Below, piece after piece: positions 1 through 9,024 of a stretch of 32,029 nucleotides of DNA; within the stretch, counting starts at the first letter, position 1; each line of letters opens with the position of its first letter. This stretch comes from Actinomycetota bacterium (GTDB lineage: Bacteria; Actinomycetota; Thermoleophilia; RBG-16-64-13). Made by a program: the position numbers and the translations under genes. Location of the stretch: positions 1 to 32,029 of the forward strand of contig JAAYZX010000114.1 of NCBI GenBank assembly GCA_012514635.1, read 5' to 3'. The notes below the pieces were generated by a model. That model was not told the DNA's origin, ran no database searches, and saw nothing but the letters and a program-made list of their open reading frames with translations.

Positions 1-2
1 CC

Positions 3-3000
3 GCCACCGTCACTTGGAGCGGCTCGCCGAGCGCAGGGTTGAGTGGCAGTGCCACGGTGGGTGTGGGGTACACCCCCATCACCAAGTCCGGCTCGGCTGA
101 TCCTTCCACCCGCCAAGTCACTTGGACCGTTGGCGTGGGCCCGAGGGGGCAGAGTATCCCCAACCCCACTGTCTACGATCTGATTGTTTACGGCCAGAGC
201 ATCAATTTGAGCGGCGTGAACGGGATCCCGACCGGCATCGCCAGCGGCGATCTGACACCGCGCTATGGCCAGAAGTACGTCGACAGCTCTTTCGTGGGCT
301 CCGGTCTCACGTTCGAATTGATCCCTATCACGGACACGGCCACCTCCGAGCGCGTGGCCGATCTGCTCAAGATCACCGAGTTCCCGCAGGCCGGCTGGAG
401 CAGCTTCACCTTCAAGACCCTGGTGCTGGATCCGGACATCTTCGCCGGCAACAAGCAGCAGAATGTCTACAACACCACTACTTTGTTCAGCGGCACCACG
501 AAACTGAATCATGCGACCGCCGAGGCTCCATACACCAGCACCATGCTGGCCAAAGAGATGTTGAAGCGTGGGTACGTCTCTAATCCGGCGGCCGGAGTGA
601 ACGACTTCACCACCACGGCGGCCGACGGCTTCGACTACGTGGACCACTCGGTTATTTTCCGTCTGGCCGTCAACGCCGATGGCCTGGACCTGACCGGGCT
701 GGACGGATCGAAAATGGGCACGGCCCACGTGACCGACACCCTGCCCGCGGGTTGGGAGTTCGTGGATATCGTTCCCGGGTCCAAGTATATGATTTTCGAG
801 GGCACCAAGTCCGGCAGTAGCGTCAACGCTACGGGTAGCCCGTTGGATTCGGTCCTGGGCCTTTCTACTTCCTTCGTTGGGAACAAAGCCTCTTTCCAGT
901 TCACAACGCTCGACAAACCCTACGTGATCCTGGTGAAGGCCAGGCCCACGGATCCCAAACTCGCCGAGTATTTTGGCGGCAACAAGACAACCACCGAGCG
1001 CAATAACGTGTCCCTGTACACGGCCAACTGGACACCGGGAGTGTCCACACACCAAGACGTGAGCATCAAGAGCACGTTGGTGGATAAGAGCCGTAAGCTT
1101 CTGGAAGATGGCGTGGTGCGGTGGACGATTGAGTACCGGCCGTACGATGTCACTCCTGACGGGGCAAGACGGTTGGAAGACACGTTGCCGGTTGGCGTTG
1201 ATCTGCGCACCGATTCCAGCGGCAATCTGATCTTGTCGGATGGCAACATCACGGCGCAGGAGTTGGTTCTGCAGCCCAACGGCACCTATGCGGACGGTAC
1301 GGAGTTGGATCTGATCAACGCGGACCCCGGTGTCTCTCCGTCGTATGACAGCCAGACGCGCGTTCTCACCCTTCGCATCCCCGATCCGACCAAGGCTTAC
1401 CGCTTCACTTACCTGACCGATATAACCGCAGAAAGTGGCACGGTCAAGAACACCGTGACCCTGTGGGGAGAGACGGCAGTGGCGGGAGCCACGTCCGAGC
1501 CTTATCAGATAACCGACCGTGACGGTAGCGCCAGCCTGCAAAGGAACGGCTGGATCGAGATAACCAAGCGCGTGGGTAGCGCGGACGGCGCCCCCCTTTC
1601 CGGGGTCAGGTTCACCGTCCTCGCACTGGACGGGGAGACGATTATCAGGACCGGCTTCACCGGTGCAGACGGCAAGCTCAGGTTGAAGGTCATTCCCGAC
1701 GGTACCTACATTCTCCGGGAGACAACTCCTGCAGGGTACAGTCCGGAGAAGGTGGACCGCACCCTGACGGTTGCCACCGTCGATGGTACGGTCAACGTAA
1801 CCCTTGACGGGAAGCCCGGCAACTACCACACGGTGCTGAACTACCTTGAAGGCACCGTCGGCGATCTGACCATCAGCAAGGTGGTGGCAGGGAACGGGGC
1901 AGACCCGTCCAAGCAGTTTGAGTTCACAGTCACTTTCGTGTTCCCCGAGGGCTTCAACGGTGACCCCAACGCCAGCTTCACCTATTACGGCACCGGGGTG
2001 CCCAATGGCAGCATCGCCAGCGGAGGCACCATCGCTCTGGCCCATGGGCAGAGTATCAACATAGTGGGCCTGCCCAAGGGCACCACGTACACGGTGACCG
2101 AGCGCGACTACACCTCCGACAATTACTCCACCACCGTTACCGGAGGCACGGGCTCGATCGTGGCTGACGAGACGCAGGTGGCGGCTTTCACCAACACTCG
2201 GAACGAGGGCGACCTCACCATTGTCAAAACGGTGGGAGGGAACGCCGGAGATACGATCCAGAAGTTCATCTTCACCGTCACCTTCACCGGCGACTCGAAT
2301 GATGCGTACTCCTATGTGGGCAATGGCGTGCCTGACGGCACACTCAGAAGCGGGGGCACCATCGCCTTGGCCCACGGTCAAAGCATCACCTTCGTCCACC
2401 TGCCCGAGAACCTGGGCTACACGGTGACCGAAAGTGATTACTCCGGCTACGGTTATGTCACTACTAGTAGAGGCGGTACCGGTACCATCGTCGCGAAGGC
2501 CACGCAGACGGCGGCCTTCACCAACACCCGCAATGTGACTCCGTCCGAACCGGAGGAGAAGAACGGCGACCTCACCATCACCAAGACGGTGACCGGCACC
2601 GCCGGCAGTCGGACCAAGCAGTTCATCTTCACCGTGACCTTCGACGCAGCTCCTGACACGGCCTTCCGCTATATCGGCGAAGGCGTGACCGGAGGAACTA
2701 TAAAGAGCGGGGGCACCATCGCTCTGGCCCACGGGCAAAGCATCACCATCGTGGGCCTGCCTGAAGGCACTCGGTACACGGTGACCGAAGGCGATTACTC
2801 TCAGGATGGGTACGTCACCAGTAGCAGGGGAGCCGGCGGCACAATCGTTGCCGGGACCACGCAGACGGCGTCCTTCACCAACGCCCACAAGGTGACCCCG
2901 CCCGAACCAGAGGACAAGACCGGTGACCTCACCATCACCAAGACGGTGGGCGGCAACGCGGCGAGCATCGTCAAGCAGTTCACCTTCACGGTGACCTTTG

Positions 3001-3785
3001 ACGGTGATCAGAATGCGGAGTACGCCTACACAGGTCATGGTGTGCCCAACGGCACGCTGAAGAGCGGTGACAGCATCACTTTGGCCCACGGACAGAGCAT
3101 CACTTTCAAGAACCTGCCCGAAGGCCTGAAGTACACAGTGACCGAAGCCGACTATTCCGAAGACGGCTACGTCACCAGCAGCACAGGAAGTGCCGGCACT
3201 ATCGCGGCCGAGCAAACTCAGGTGGCAGCCTTCACCAACACGCGTAACGTGACGCCGCCCGATCCCGAAGAGCACATCGGTAACCTCACCATCACCAAGA
3301 CGGTGGCCGGAAGCGCCGCCAGCACCACCAAGCAGTTCACCTTCACGGTGACCTGGAGCGGTGGTCAGGGCGCCTATCCGTATGTGGGTCACGGTGTGCC
3401 CGGTGGCACCATCAGAAGCGGTGACAGCATCACCTTGGCCCACGGGCAAAGCATCACCATCGTGGGCCTGCCTGTGGACGTCACATATCAAGTGACCGAG
3501 GATGAAGCAGACCAAGATGGTTATGTCACTACTGTCACTGGAGCGGCGGGCACCATCGTTGAAGCAGGTCAGACGGCCGCTTTCGTGAACACCAAAACCG
3601 GCCAACCCACTGAAGAGGGCGGTGGGGGCATCACGCCCGGCGACGGTACCGGCGGTGGCACAACACCTAAGACTGGAGACAGCAACTCGAGCACAATTTG
3701 GTTCATCGGCTTGGGTGGCTGCGCGCTCTTGCTGTTAATACTCATAGGCTTGAGGGTAGGCCTGAGAGGTAGAGAAACCAAATAA
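3..3785 (+). CDS. Sortase-anchored, repeat-rich surface protein (5' end outside window)
   Basis: This is the C-terminal part of a large cell-wall protein. The frame is open to the first base of the window, so the TTG at 39 is probably not the true start. Numbering from 39: residues 1-500 form beta-rich adhesin-like modules with repeated 'DTLPAG' style segments; residues about 504-600 form a SpaA/Cna_B prealbumin-like domain ('GWIEITKRVG', 'LRETTPAGY'); residues about 608-1187 are five homologous modules each starting 'GDLTI.K.V' and ending 'AAFTNTRN'. A Gly/Thr-rich stretch precedes a sorting signal: TPKTG (1209-1213), a hydrophobic helix, and the basic tail RVGLRGRETK. The L of LPXTG is T here. 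The class B sortase just downstream is the likely partner enzyme. A role in adhesion or as a pilus-like fibre is inferred from the architecture only. Confidence 0.88.
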   Translation, partial: ATVTWSGSPSAGLSGSATVGVGYTPITKSGSADPSTRQVTWTVGVGPRGQSIPNPTVYDLIVYGQSINLSGVNGIPTGIASGDLTPRYGQKYVDSSFVGSGLTFELIPITDTATSERVADLLKITEFPQAGWSSFTFKTLVLDPDIFAGNKQQNVYNTTTLFSGTTKLNHATAEAPYTSTMLAKEMLKRGYVSNPAAGVNDFTTTAADGFDYVDHSVIFRLAVNADGLDLTGLDGSKMGTAHVTDTLPAGWEFVDIVPGSKYMIFEGTKSGSSVNATGSPLDSVLGLSTSFVGNKASFQFTTLDKPYVILVKARPTDPKLAEYFGGNKTTTERNNVSLYTANWTPGVSTHQDVSIKSTLVDKSRKLLEDGVVRWTIEYRPYDVTPDGARRLEDTLPVGVDLRTDSSGNLILSDGNITAQELVLQPNGTYADGTELDLINADPGVSPSYDSQTRVLTLRIPDPTKAYRFTYLTDITAESGTVKNTVTLWGETAVAGATSEPYQITDRDGSASLQRNGWIEITKRVGSADGAPLSGVRFTVLALDGETIIRTGFTGADGKLRLKVIPDGTYILRETTPAGYSPEKVDRTLTVATVDGTVNVTLDGKPGNYHTVLNYLEGTVGDLTISKVVAGNGADPSKQFEFTVTFVFPEGFNGDPNASFTYYGTGVPNGSIASGGTIALAHGQSINIVGLPKGTTYTVTERDYTSDNYSTTVTGGTGSIVADETQVAAFTNTRNEGDLTIVKTVGGNAGDTIQKFIFTVTFTGDSNDAYSYVGNGVPDGTLRSGGTIALAHGQSITFVHLPENLGYTVTESDYSGYGYVTTSRGGTGTIVAKATQTAAFTNTRNVTPSEPEEKNGDLTITKTVTGTAGSRTKQFIFTVTFDAAPDTAFRYIGEGVTGGTIKSGGTIALAHGQSITIVGLPEGTRYTVTEGDYSQDGYVTSSRGAGGTIVAGTTQTASFTNAHKVTPPEPEDKTGDLTITKTVGGNAASIVKQFTFTVTFDGDQNAEYAYTGHGVPNGTLKSGDSITLAHGQSITFKNLPEGLKYTVTEADYSEDGYVTSSTGSAGTIAAEQTQVAAFTNTRNVTPPDPEEHIGNLTITKTVAGSAASTTKQFTFTVTWSGGQGAYPYVGHGVPGGTIRSGDSITLAHGQSITIVGLPVDVTYQVTEDEADQDGYVTTVTGAAGTIVEAGQTAAFVNTKTGQPTEEGGGGITPGDGTGGGTTPKTGDSNSSTIWFIGLGGCALLLLILIGLRVGLRGRETK
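1860..3600 (+). repeat. Five tandem ~119-codon repeats in the surface protein
   Basis: The module starts, at the GDL/GNL codon triplet, fall at 1860, 2208, 2565, 2922 and 3279. The last three intervals are exactly 357 bases each and the first is 348. Each module carries 'TFTVTF', 'SGGTIALAHGQSI' (or SGDSITLAHGQSI), 'YTVTE' and 'TAAFTNT' segments in the same order, joined by linkers of the type 'VTPPEPEDK'. The fixed period points to expansion by unequal recombination, so copy number may differ between strains or be misassembled from short reads. Confidence 0.9.
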
Positions 3786-3808
3786 ACTACCGACTGGTAG
3801 CGAATTGA

Positions 3809-3853
3809 GCCTGTGGGGCTGGCGCCGGCGCCGGCCCCACAGGCGTCTTCTTT
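3809..3853 (+). terminator. Strong hairpin between surface protein and sortase genes
   Basis: The 11-base arms GCCTGTGGGGC (3809-3819) and GCCCCACAGGC (3834-3844) pair perfectly. The loop itself holds the self-complementary GGCGCCGGCGCC (3821-3832). A modest T-rich stretch (GTCTTCTTT) follows. It lies between the surface protein stop and the sortase ATG at 3869, so it is either a full terminator or a partial one that lowers sortase expression relative to its substrate. Confidence 0.7.
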
Positions 3854-3868
3854 GATGAGGACATCGTC

Positions 3869-4684
3869 ATGAATGAGCGCGACAAGAAAGGCGGAGCTCA
3901 CGCTTCGCGAAAATACACCGTGCTCTATGTTCTGATGGTGCTGTGCGTGGTGGGCATGGCGGTATTCGCCTGGCTGCTGATTCGCGATGATCGAGAATAC
4001 TCCCGAGGCGACGCCACCTACAAAGACATCCGTTCTGCCATATTTGCCGCGGAGCCCAAATACAAGGAAGAGGGCGAAGACGGGACAGGCGAGGGCGGCG
4101 CCGCGATTGGAGCGGATTCAGAATCGTCGATAGACTTCCGCGCCCTCCTGGAGCTCAACGCAGATATTGTCGGCTGGATAGTAGGTGGGGAGACCATTGA
4201 TTATCCGATAGTACAGGGCGCCGACAACCATTATTACCTGTCCCATCTGGCAAATCATGAGCGCAACAGATTGGGGTCTATCTTCATGGACCAAGACAAC
4301 CAACGCGACTTTTCTGATCGGGTTACGGTGCTGTATGGGCACAATATGAAAGACGGCTCCATGTTTGCGGCCCTCACCAAATACAACTCGCAAAGCTACT
4401 ACGATCGCTTCCCTGCCATGGCGTTACATCTGCCCAAAGGTGATTATGAAGTTGAGCTGTTCGCAGGAAAACTCATGGATGGCAACGATGAATCGGCCTG
4501 CTTCGGACTCATCGACGAAGAGGGGTTCCAGAGCTGGATTGACGGTCTGAGGAGGGCATCCACGTTCCAGAGTGCCGGTGTGGTGACGCCTGAGGATCGC
4601 ATCGTGGTCATGTGCACTTGTTCGTATGTGGACGACAACGCTCGGTACGCCGTGTTCGGTAGGCTGGTACCCGCGGGCGATTGA
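3869..4684 (+). CDS. Class B sortase
   Basis: This is a membrane-bound transpeptidase of 271 residues that cleaves sorting signals and joins proteins to the cell wall. A short cytoplasmic basic N-terminus precedes one transmembrane helix (about residues 16-38), so the catalytic domain faces outward. The class B hallmarks are 'GWI.G..IDYPIVQG' (about 102-117) and 'YYLSH' (122-126). The catalytic triad is visible: H158 in YGHNM, C251 in CTCSY and R259 in NARYAVFGRL. It follows the TPKTG-type surface protein by 83 bases on the same strand, so that protein is its probable substrate. The ATG at 3869 has a TGAGGA element about 10 bases upstream. The exact signal it recognises cannot be proven from sequence. 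Confidence 0.93.
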   Translation: MNERDKKGGAHASRKYTVLYVLMVLCVVGMAVFAWLLIRDDREYSRGDATYKDIRSAIFAAEPKYKEEGEDGTGEGGAAIGADSESSIDFRALLELNADIVGWIVGGETIDYPIVQGADNHYYLSHLANHERNRLGSIFMDQDNQRDFSDRVTVLYGHNMKDGSMFAALTKYNSQSYYDRFPAMALHLPKGDYEVELFAGKLMDGNDESACFGLIDEEGFQSWIDGLRRASTFQSAGVVTPEDRIVVMCTCSYVDDNARYAVFGRLVPAGD

Positions 4685-4725
4685 CAATCGCGCCGACGGC
4701 TACGGAGCCGCCCGGTGATGAGGAT

Positions 4726-4758
4726 GGCGGGCCGGATTCGGCCCGCCGCAGTCATGCT
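4726..4758. terminator. Hairpin between convergent sortase and catalase genes
   Basis: The 9-base arms GGCGGGCCG (4726-4734) and CGGCCCGCC (4739-4747) flank a 4-base loop, followed on the plus strand by a short T-rich stretch (GCTATTTCT). It sits in the convergent gap, so it can end the sortase transcript and perhaps the catalase transcript too. Confidence 0.65.
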
Positions 4759-4799
4759 ATTTCTACCAACGCCGAATCGCTACCGTTGGCTCCTCGGTG

Positions 4800-6254
4800 T
4801 CACTTAATCTCACCCATATCGATGCCCAGGGCTTTGGCCACTCCTTCGCCGTAGGCGGGATCGGCTTTGAGGCAGTTGCCGATATGGCGGATCTTGATTT
4901 CCTTGGGTGCGTCTCCCATGGCACGGGCGGTATTGTCGAAGAGGGCCTGCTGTTGTTCGGCGTTCATCAGGCGGAAGAGCAGTCCCGGTTGTGTGTAGTA
5001 GTCTTCGTCCTGCGGGTAGCGGTCCGCGGCCCCGTCCAACGCCAGCGGAGGCTCTCTTAGCTCGGGAGAGTCCTCCCATTCGCCATAGCTGTTGGGATCG
5101 TAGCCGGGTGTGCTGCCCTGGTTGCCGTCGACCCGCATGGTGCCGTCGCGGTGGTAGATGTTGACCGGGCAGCGTGGGGCATTGACTGGGATCTGGTGTA
5201 GGTTCACCCCCAAGCGGTAGCGCTGGGCGTCCCCGTAGGAGAATAGCCGGCCCTGCAGCATCTTGTCCGGCGAGAAGCCGATGCCGGGCACCACGTTGAC
5301 GGGGTTGAAGGCCGCCTGCTCCACTTCGGCGAAGTAGTTTTCGGGGTTCCGGTTGAGCTCGAGAACGCCGACCTCCATGAGTGGGTAGTCCTTGTGATAC
5401 CAGACTTTGGTCAGGTCGAACGGGCTGTACGGCATCTTGGCCGCGTCCTTCTCGGGCATGATCTGGATGAACATCTTCCAGCGTGGGAAGTCCTTACGTT
5501 CGATGGCATCGTAGAGGTCGCGTTGGTGAGTCTCACGGTCGTTGCCGACCAGCGCCTCGGCCTCGGCGTCGGTCAGGTTCTTGATGCCCTGCTGGGTAAG
5601 GATGTGGAACTTGACCCAGAAGCGCTCGTTCTTGGCGTTGATGAGGCTGAAGGTGTGGCTTCCGAACATGTGCATGTGACGGTAGCTCGCGGGGATTCCC
5701 CGGTCACTCATGGTGATGGTGACCTGGTGCAGGGCCTCGGGCAACGAGGTCCAGAAGTCCCAGTTGTTCTTGGCGCTGCGCAGGTTGGTGCGCGGATCGC
5801 GCTTGACCGCGCGGTTGAGTCCCGGGAAGCGCAGGGGGTCGCGCAGGAAGAAGACCGGCGTGTTGTTGCCGACCAGATCCCAGTTGCCCTCTTCTGTGTA
5901 GAACTTGATGGCGGTGCCGCGGATATCGCGTTCGGCGTCGGCGGCGCCGCGCTCACCGGCCACCGTTGAGAAACGCACGAAGAGGTCGGTCTTCTTGCCG
6001 ATCTCAGAGAAGATCTTGGCTTTACTGTACTGGGTGATGTCGTGGGTTACCGTGAAGGTACCGTAGGCGCCGGACCCTTTGGCGTGCATGCGGCGTTCGG
6101 GGATCACTTCGCGATCGAAGTGGGCCAGTTTCTCCAAGAACCAGACGTCCTGGAGCAGTTGCGGGCCGTGCGGCCCTGCGGTCAGTGCATTTTGATTGTC
6201 GGGAACCGGTGCGCCTGCTGCGGTAGTTATTCGCTTTTTGTCTTGTTCGGTCAT
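4800..6254 (-). CDS. katA: Heme catalase, small-subunit type
   Basis: It breaks hydrogen peroxide down to water and oxygen in the cytoplasm. The 484-residue length fits small-subunit monofunctional catalases. The distal residues are H57 in '[12 protein letters not shown]' and N131 in '[13 protein letters not shown]'; the proximal heme ligand is Y340 in '[15 protein letters not shown]'. '[19 protein letters not shown]' is also a family signature. The start is ATG at 6254 with AAGGAG six bases upstream. An 8-base palindrome GAACGTTC lies at 6267-6274, just before the ribosome site; I saw no classical PerR box. With the hemerythrin-like protein and the flavoproteins in this window, it suggests an organism that meets oxygen even if it ferments. 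Confidence 0.97.
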   Translation of the reverse strand: MTEQDKKRITTAAGAPVPDNQNALTAGPHGPQLLQDVWFLEKLAHFDREVIPERRMHAKGSGAYGTFTVTHDITQYSKAKIFSEIGKKTDLFVRFSTVAGERGAADAERDIRGTAIKFYTEEGNWDLVGNNTPVFFLRDPLRFPGLNRAVKRDPRTNLRSAKNNWDFWTSLPEALHQVTITMSDRGIPASYRHMHMFGSHTFSLINAKNERFWVKFHILTQQGIKNLTDAEAEALVGNDRETHQRDLYDAIERKDFPRWKMFIQIMPEKDAAKMPYSPFDLTKVWYHKDYPLMEVGVLELNRNPENYFAEVEQAAFNPVNVVPGIGFSPDKMLQGRLFSYGDAQRYRLGVNLHQIPVNAPRCPVNIYHRDGTMRVDGNQGSTPGYDPNSYGEWEDSPELREPPLALDGAADRYPQDEDYYTQPGLLFRLMNAEQQQALFDNTARAMGDAPKEIKIRHIGNCLKADPAYGEGVAKALGIDMGEIK

Positions 6255-6298
6255 AGTGTTCTCCTTGAACGTTCGAAATTGTATGAAGGCAACGACGA

Positions 6299-6946
6299 TT
6301 ATTCGGTCGCGGCGACGCGATCCTCTGGATATGAGTTCCCATCAGAGAGGCTCTTCATGTATTTAGCATAGTCGGCCATGTGGGCCAAGGCACGACACGC
6401 CCGCAAGGGTGAGAGGAATGTGACAAGATCGTAGCGCGGGCTGGGTTCGGTGTCCGGGATGATCAGCGGATTTATGTCTATGTCTATCTCCGTAATCTCT
6501 GGACGTTCGAGCGCTAGGCGGGAAAGTGCCAGTACGATATCGGTCAGAGCTTCCAAGTCGATTGCAGGGAGACCGCGGAACATGCCGACCAGCAACTCGC
6601 GTTGTCCAGCGATCATCTCTTCCTCGTTACGGAGGTTGACATGGACGAGGCCCGCCTCGGTCTTGTGGGGGATCTCCGGTTCAATGGCTTTGAGAACAAC
6701 CGGAAAGCCGAGCTCAACAGCCGCATCCGATGTGGCGCTATCAGCTGTGGTGCAGCGCCATGGCGCGAACGGTACGTTGTAAGAAGCCAGCAGTTCCCGC
6801 GCCTTCGCCTCGTTAATGGATGTGTGTTGGCGTTCCGTCGTTTCCGGTCCCCCACTGTTCCAGTGCCTGGTCGCGGCCGTCAAGTCTGACGCTGGGTGTG
6901 ATGATAATACCATCGTCAGATTGCTTCGAGCGAAGATGGGGAACAA
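6299..6946 (-). pseudogene. Deletion-fusion remnant of NDP-forming acyl-CoA synthetase genes
   Basis: The reading frame starts like the ATP-grasp (beta) part of an ADP-forming acyl-CoA synthetase: 'EAKARELLASYNVPFAPW', 'GFPVVLKAIEPEIPHKTEAG'. At 'NLRNEEEMIAGQRELLVGMF' it jumps straight to the end of the same domain ('RGLPAIDLEALTDI', 'INPLI'), so roughly 100 residues of the domain core are missing. It then continues with 'SPLRACRALAHMADYAKYM', which resembles the end of the CoA-binding/ligase (alpha) part. The simplest reading is two deletions in a beta-alpha gene pair. The TTG at 6946 and the ATG at 6913 lack a convincing ribosome site. A new functional small protein cannot be excluded, but the enzyme activity should be lost. 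It ends 44 bases before the catalase start. Confidence 0.7.
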
Positions 6947-7023
6947 GCGGTACCGAAGATTCGGGATACTACGCTAGGGTTCACCATTGCTCAATATCCT
7001 ATCCGTATCGAGGAGGGGGAGAA

Positions 7024-7590
7024 GTGGCCAAGAAAGAGATCGGAAGCGATGTGTTCTTGCCTATGCCGGTGGTGCTGGTAGGCGCCGATGTGGGTAGTAA
7101 ACCAAACTTCATGGCGGCCGGTTGGGTGACGCGTGTGAATATCGAGCCGCCGATGGTGGCTGTGGCCCTCACGGCCGGCCGATACACAGTTAAGGGTATC
7201 GAAGAACATGGGACGTTCAGCCTCTGCCTCCCCTCCAAGGACCTGGTAGAAAAGGCCGACTATTGTGGTCTGGTATCGGGTAAAGAGGTGGACAAGTCCG
7301 CAGTGTTTGAGGTCCAGTACGGAAAACTGGAGACTGCGCCCATGGCGGTGGAGTGCTCGGTGTGTATGGAGTGCCGCGTGGTGCAGGTTGTGACTCTGGG
7401 CAGTGACGCCATCTATGTGGGAGAAATCGTTGCCGCCTACGCCGACGAGGATGTGCTGGTGCAGGATGCTCTCGACGTTCAACGGATGGGCCTCTTCTTC
7501 CTCACCATGCCGGACAACAAGTACCGGCTCATGGGAGAAGAGTTTGCGGAAGCGTTTTCCATTGGCAAGAATGTCGGGGAACGGGACTGA
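7024..7590 (+). CDS. Flavin reductase-like (flavoredoxin-type) FMN-binding protein
   Basis: The 188-residue protein has the split-barrel flavin reductase fold: 'DVFLPMPVVLVGADVGSKPN', then 'NIEPPMVAVALTAGRYT' and 'HGTFSLCLPS'. Family members bind FMN and pass electrons between NAD(P)H or ferredoxin-type donors and acceptors; the partner here is unknown. The GTG at 7024 is chosen because a strong GGAGGGGGAG lies just upstream; the open frame reaches back to 6820 but that part is not family-like. Cysteines in 'ECSVCMECRV' could be redox active or simply structural. It converges with the FMN reductase gene 20 bases away. Confidence 0.85.
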   Translation: MAKKEIGSDVFLPMPVVLVGADVGSKPNFMAAGWVTRVNIEPPMVAVALTAGRYTVKGIEEHGTFSLCLPSKDLVEKADYCGLVSGKEVDKSAVFEVQYGKLETAPMAVECSVCMECRVVQVVTLGSDAIYVGEIVAAYADEDVLVQDALDVQRMGLFFLTMPDNKYRLMGEEFAEAFSIGKNVGERD

Positions 7591-7610
7591 CGGGGCCCGC
7601 CGGGCGCTCT

Positions 7611-8183
7611 CTATTTCCGCTGATCGCATAGGCGGTGTGTCCACTCCACGAGGGCATCAACCATCCGGCGCACTCTTTTCTGGGTGGCTTCGTCGGTGAC
7701 GTTGCCGTCCTCATCACACACCTTGGCGGCTTGTGAGACATAGAGTTCAGGCTTGATCATGACGTAACAGCCTGTTGCAGCCAGAACCGGCCGAATGGCG
7801 TGTTGAGCGCGGGCTGTGCCCATCCTGCCGGTAGATGCGCCCATGATGGCCACCGGTTTTTCCAGCAGAACGCTGGTAACGAAAGGTCGCGATGCCCAGT
7901 CGATAGCGTTCTTCACAGTGCCGGAGAAAGAGTAGTTGTGTTCGGGGATGGCGAGGAGTAGGGCATCGGCGCGGCGGATGGCCTCTTTGAAGGCGCGCAC
8001 CTCCGGTGTGTCGTCGTGGTCTTCGAGATCCATATTGTAGGGAGGAATGACCGATAGATCGAAGATCTCCATGGAAACTCCCTGCGGCAGGTCGGCGGCG
8101 GCGGCCCGCAGTAGGCCGCGGTTGTACGATTCGCGCCGGAGGCTGCCGGCAAAACCCAAGATGTGTAATTTATGGTCAGGCAT
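7611..8183 (-). CDS. NADPH-dependent FMN reductase / chromate-reductase-like flavoprotein
   Basis: This is a flavodoxin-fold reductase of about 190 residues. The N-terminal 'HILGFAGSLRRESYNRGLL' is the FMN phosphate-binding loop, followed by 'AIPEHNYSFSGTVKNAIDW' (the PEYN-like flavin ring loop, with H replacing Y) and 'VAIMGASTGRMGTARAQ'. The family reduces FMN, quinones, chromate or azo dyes using NAD(P)H. The start is uncertain: ATG 8183 puts the flavin loop at the normal distance, while ATG 8222 or 8231 would add 13-16 residues with no homology I recognise; none has a strong ribosome site. It is divergent from the cyclase-family gene. Confidence 0.85.
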   Translation of the reverse strand: MPDHKLHILGFAGSLRRESYNRGLLRAAAADLPQGVSMEIFDLSVIPPYNMDLEDHDDTPEVRAFKEAIRRADALLLAIPEHNYSFSGTVKNAIDWASRPFVTSVLLEKPVAIMGASTGRMGTARAQHAIRPVLAATGCYVMIKPELYVSQAAKVCDEDGNVTDEATQKRVRRMVDALVEWTHRLCDQRK

Positions 8184-8316
8184 GACGTGTCTCGCTTGTC
8201 GGTAGACAGGTGTTGTTGCCATGGTGCCCATGGTCGGTGGGGCGCAAACTCAACAAGAGCCCGTTCAGTGCGGGGCCGCCTGCCGGTTGGGCCCGGCGGG
8301 AGCGAAAGGATTGCGT

Positions 8317-8991
8317 ATGGTGCGCATCGTTGATCTTACAAACCCGCTTTCGGCGGAGACTCCCGTCCATCCTCTCGATACTCCTGTGACGATATCGTTC
8401 CCACTGAATCATGCTAAACACGACATGGCGCTCAGCTCTCTGCGCTTGTCTTCACACGCCGGCACACATATGGATGCACCGCTGCATATGCTGGCGGACG
8501 GATCGTCGTTAGACGCATATCCGGTTTCGCGCTTTGTGGGTACGGCTGTGGTGCTGGACGTGCGCGGGCGGGGAAAGGCGCTGACGATCGAGATCGTGGC
8601 CGAGGCGGCCGATGCCGCCGGCGGACTGCAACCCGGGGATTTTGCACTGGTCTGGTCCGGTTGGGATGCGCATTACGGAGCTTCCGATATGTACGAACAT
8701 CCCTATCTCACGGCCGAAGCCGCAGTCTATCTGCGGGATCAGAGCGTGTCTTTGGTGGGGGCCGACTTCACCAGTATGGATTCATCCTCCGGGACGAACG
8801 AGGGGATGACTCTGAAGGAGATGGACTTGTCGGCTCACAAGGTGCTCATGACCGCAGATATCTTGATCGTGGAGAATCTCAGAGGGTTGGAACAGATAGT
8901 GGGCGGCAGGACCCCATGTGTGATCCTGCCGCTGCCCACCGTGGGTGTTGAAGGTTCGCCGGTGCGGGCGATCGCCTGGGTGGAAGACTAA
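8317..8991 (+). CDS. Cyclase-family metal hydrolase (kynurenine formamidase-like)
   Basis: The 224-residue protein belongs to the cyclase/arylformamidase family of metal-dependent amidohydrolases. The metal motif is clear: H47, H51, D53 and H57 in 'HAGTHMDAPLHMLADG'. 'GDFALVWSGWDAHYG' and 'LVGADFTSMD' are also typical. Members cleave N-formylkynurenine, isatin or other cyclic amides, so the substrate here is not fixed. The ATG at 8317 is chosen for AAAGGA six bases upstream; the frame is open to 8221 without family similarity. Tryptophanase lies far away in the window, so a link with tryptophan breakdown is possible but weak. Confidence 0.85.
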   Translation: MVRIVDLTNPLSAETPVHPLDTPVTISFPLNHAKHDMALSSLRLSSHAGTHMDAPLHMLADGSSLDAYPVSRFVGTAVVLDVRGRGKALTIEIVAEAADAAGGLQPGDFALVWSGWDAHYGASDMYEHPYLTAEAAVYLRDQSVSLVGADFTSMDSSSGTNEGMTLKEMDLSAHKVLMTADILIVENLRGLEQIVGGRTPCVILPLPTVGVEGSPVRAIAWVED

Positions 8992-9024
8992 AAAGAAGTG
9001 CGTTGCTCCGTCATGGATGTGCGA

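Noticed and set aside
6255-6298. PerR/Fur-like box before catalase
   Set aside because: Only an 8-base palindrome GAACGTTC is present; no TTATAAT-type or Fur-type inverted repeat.
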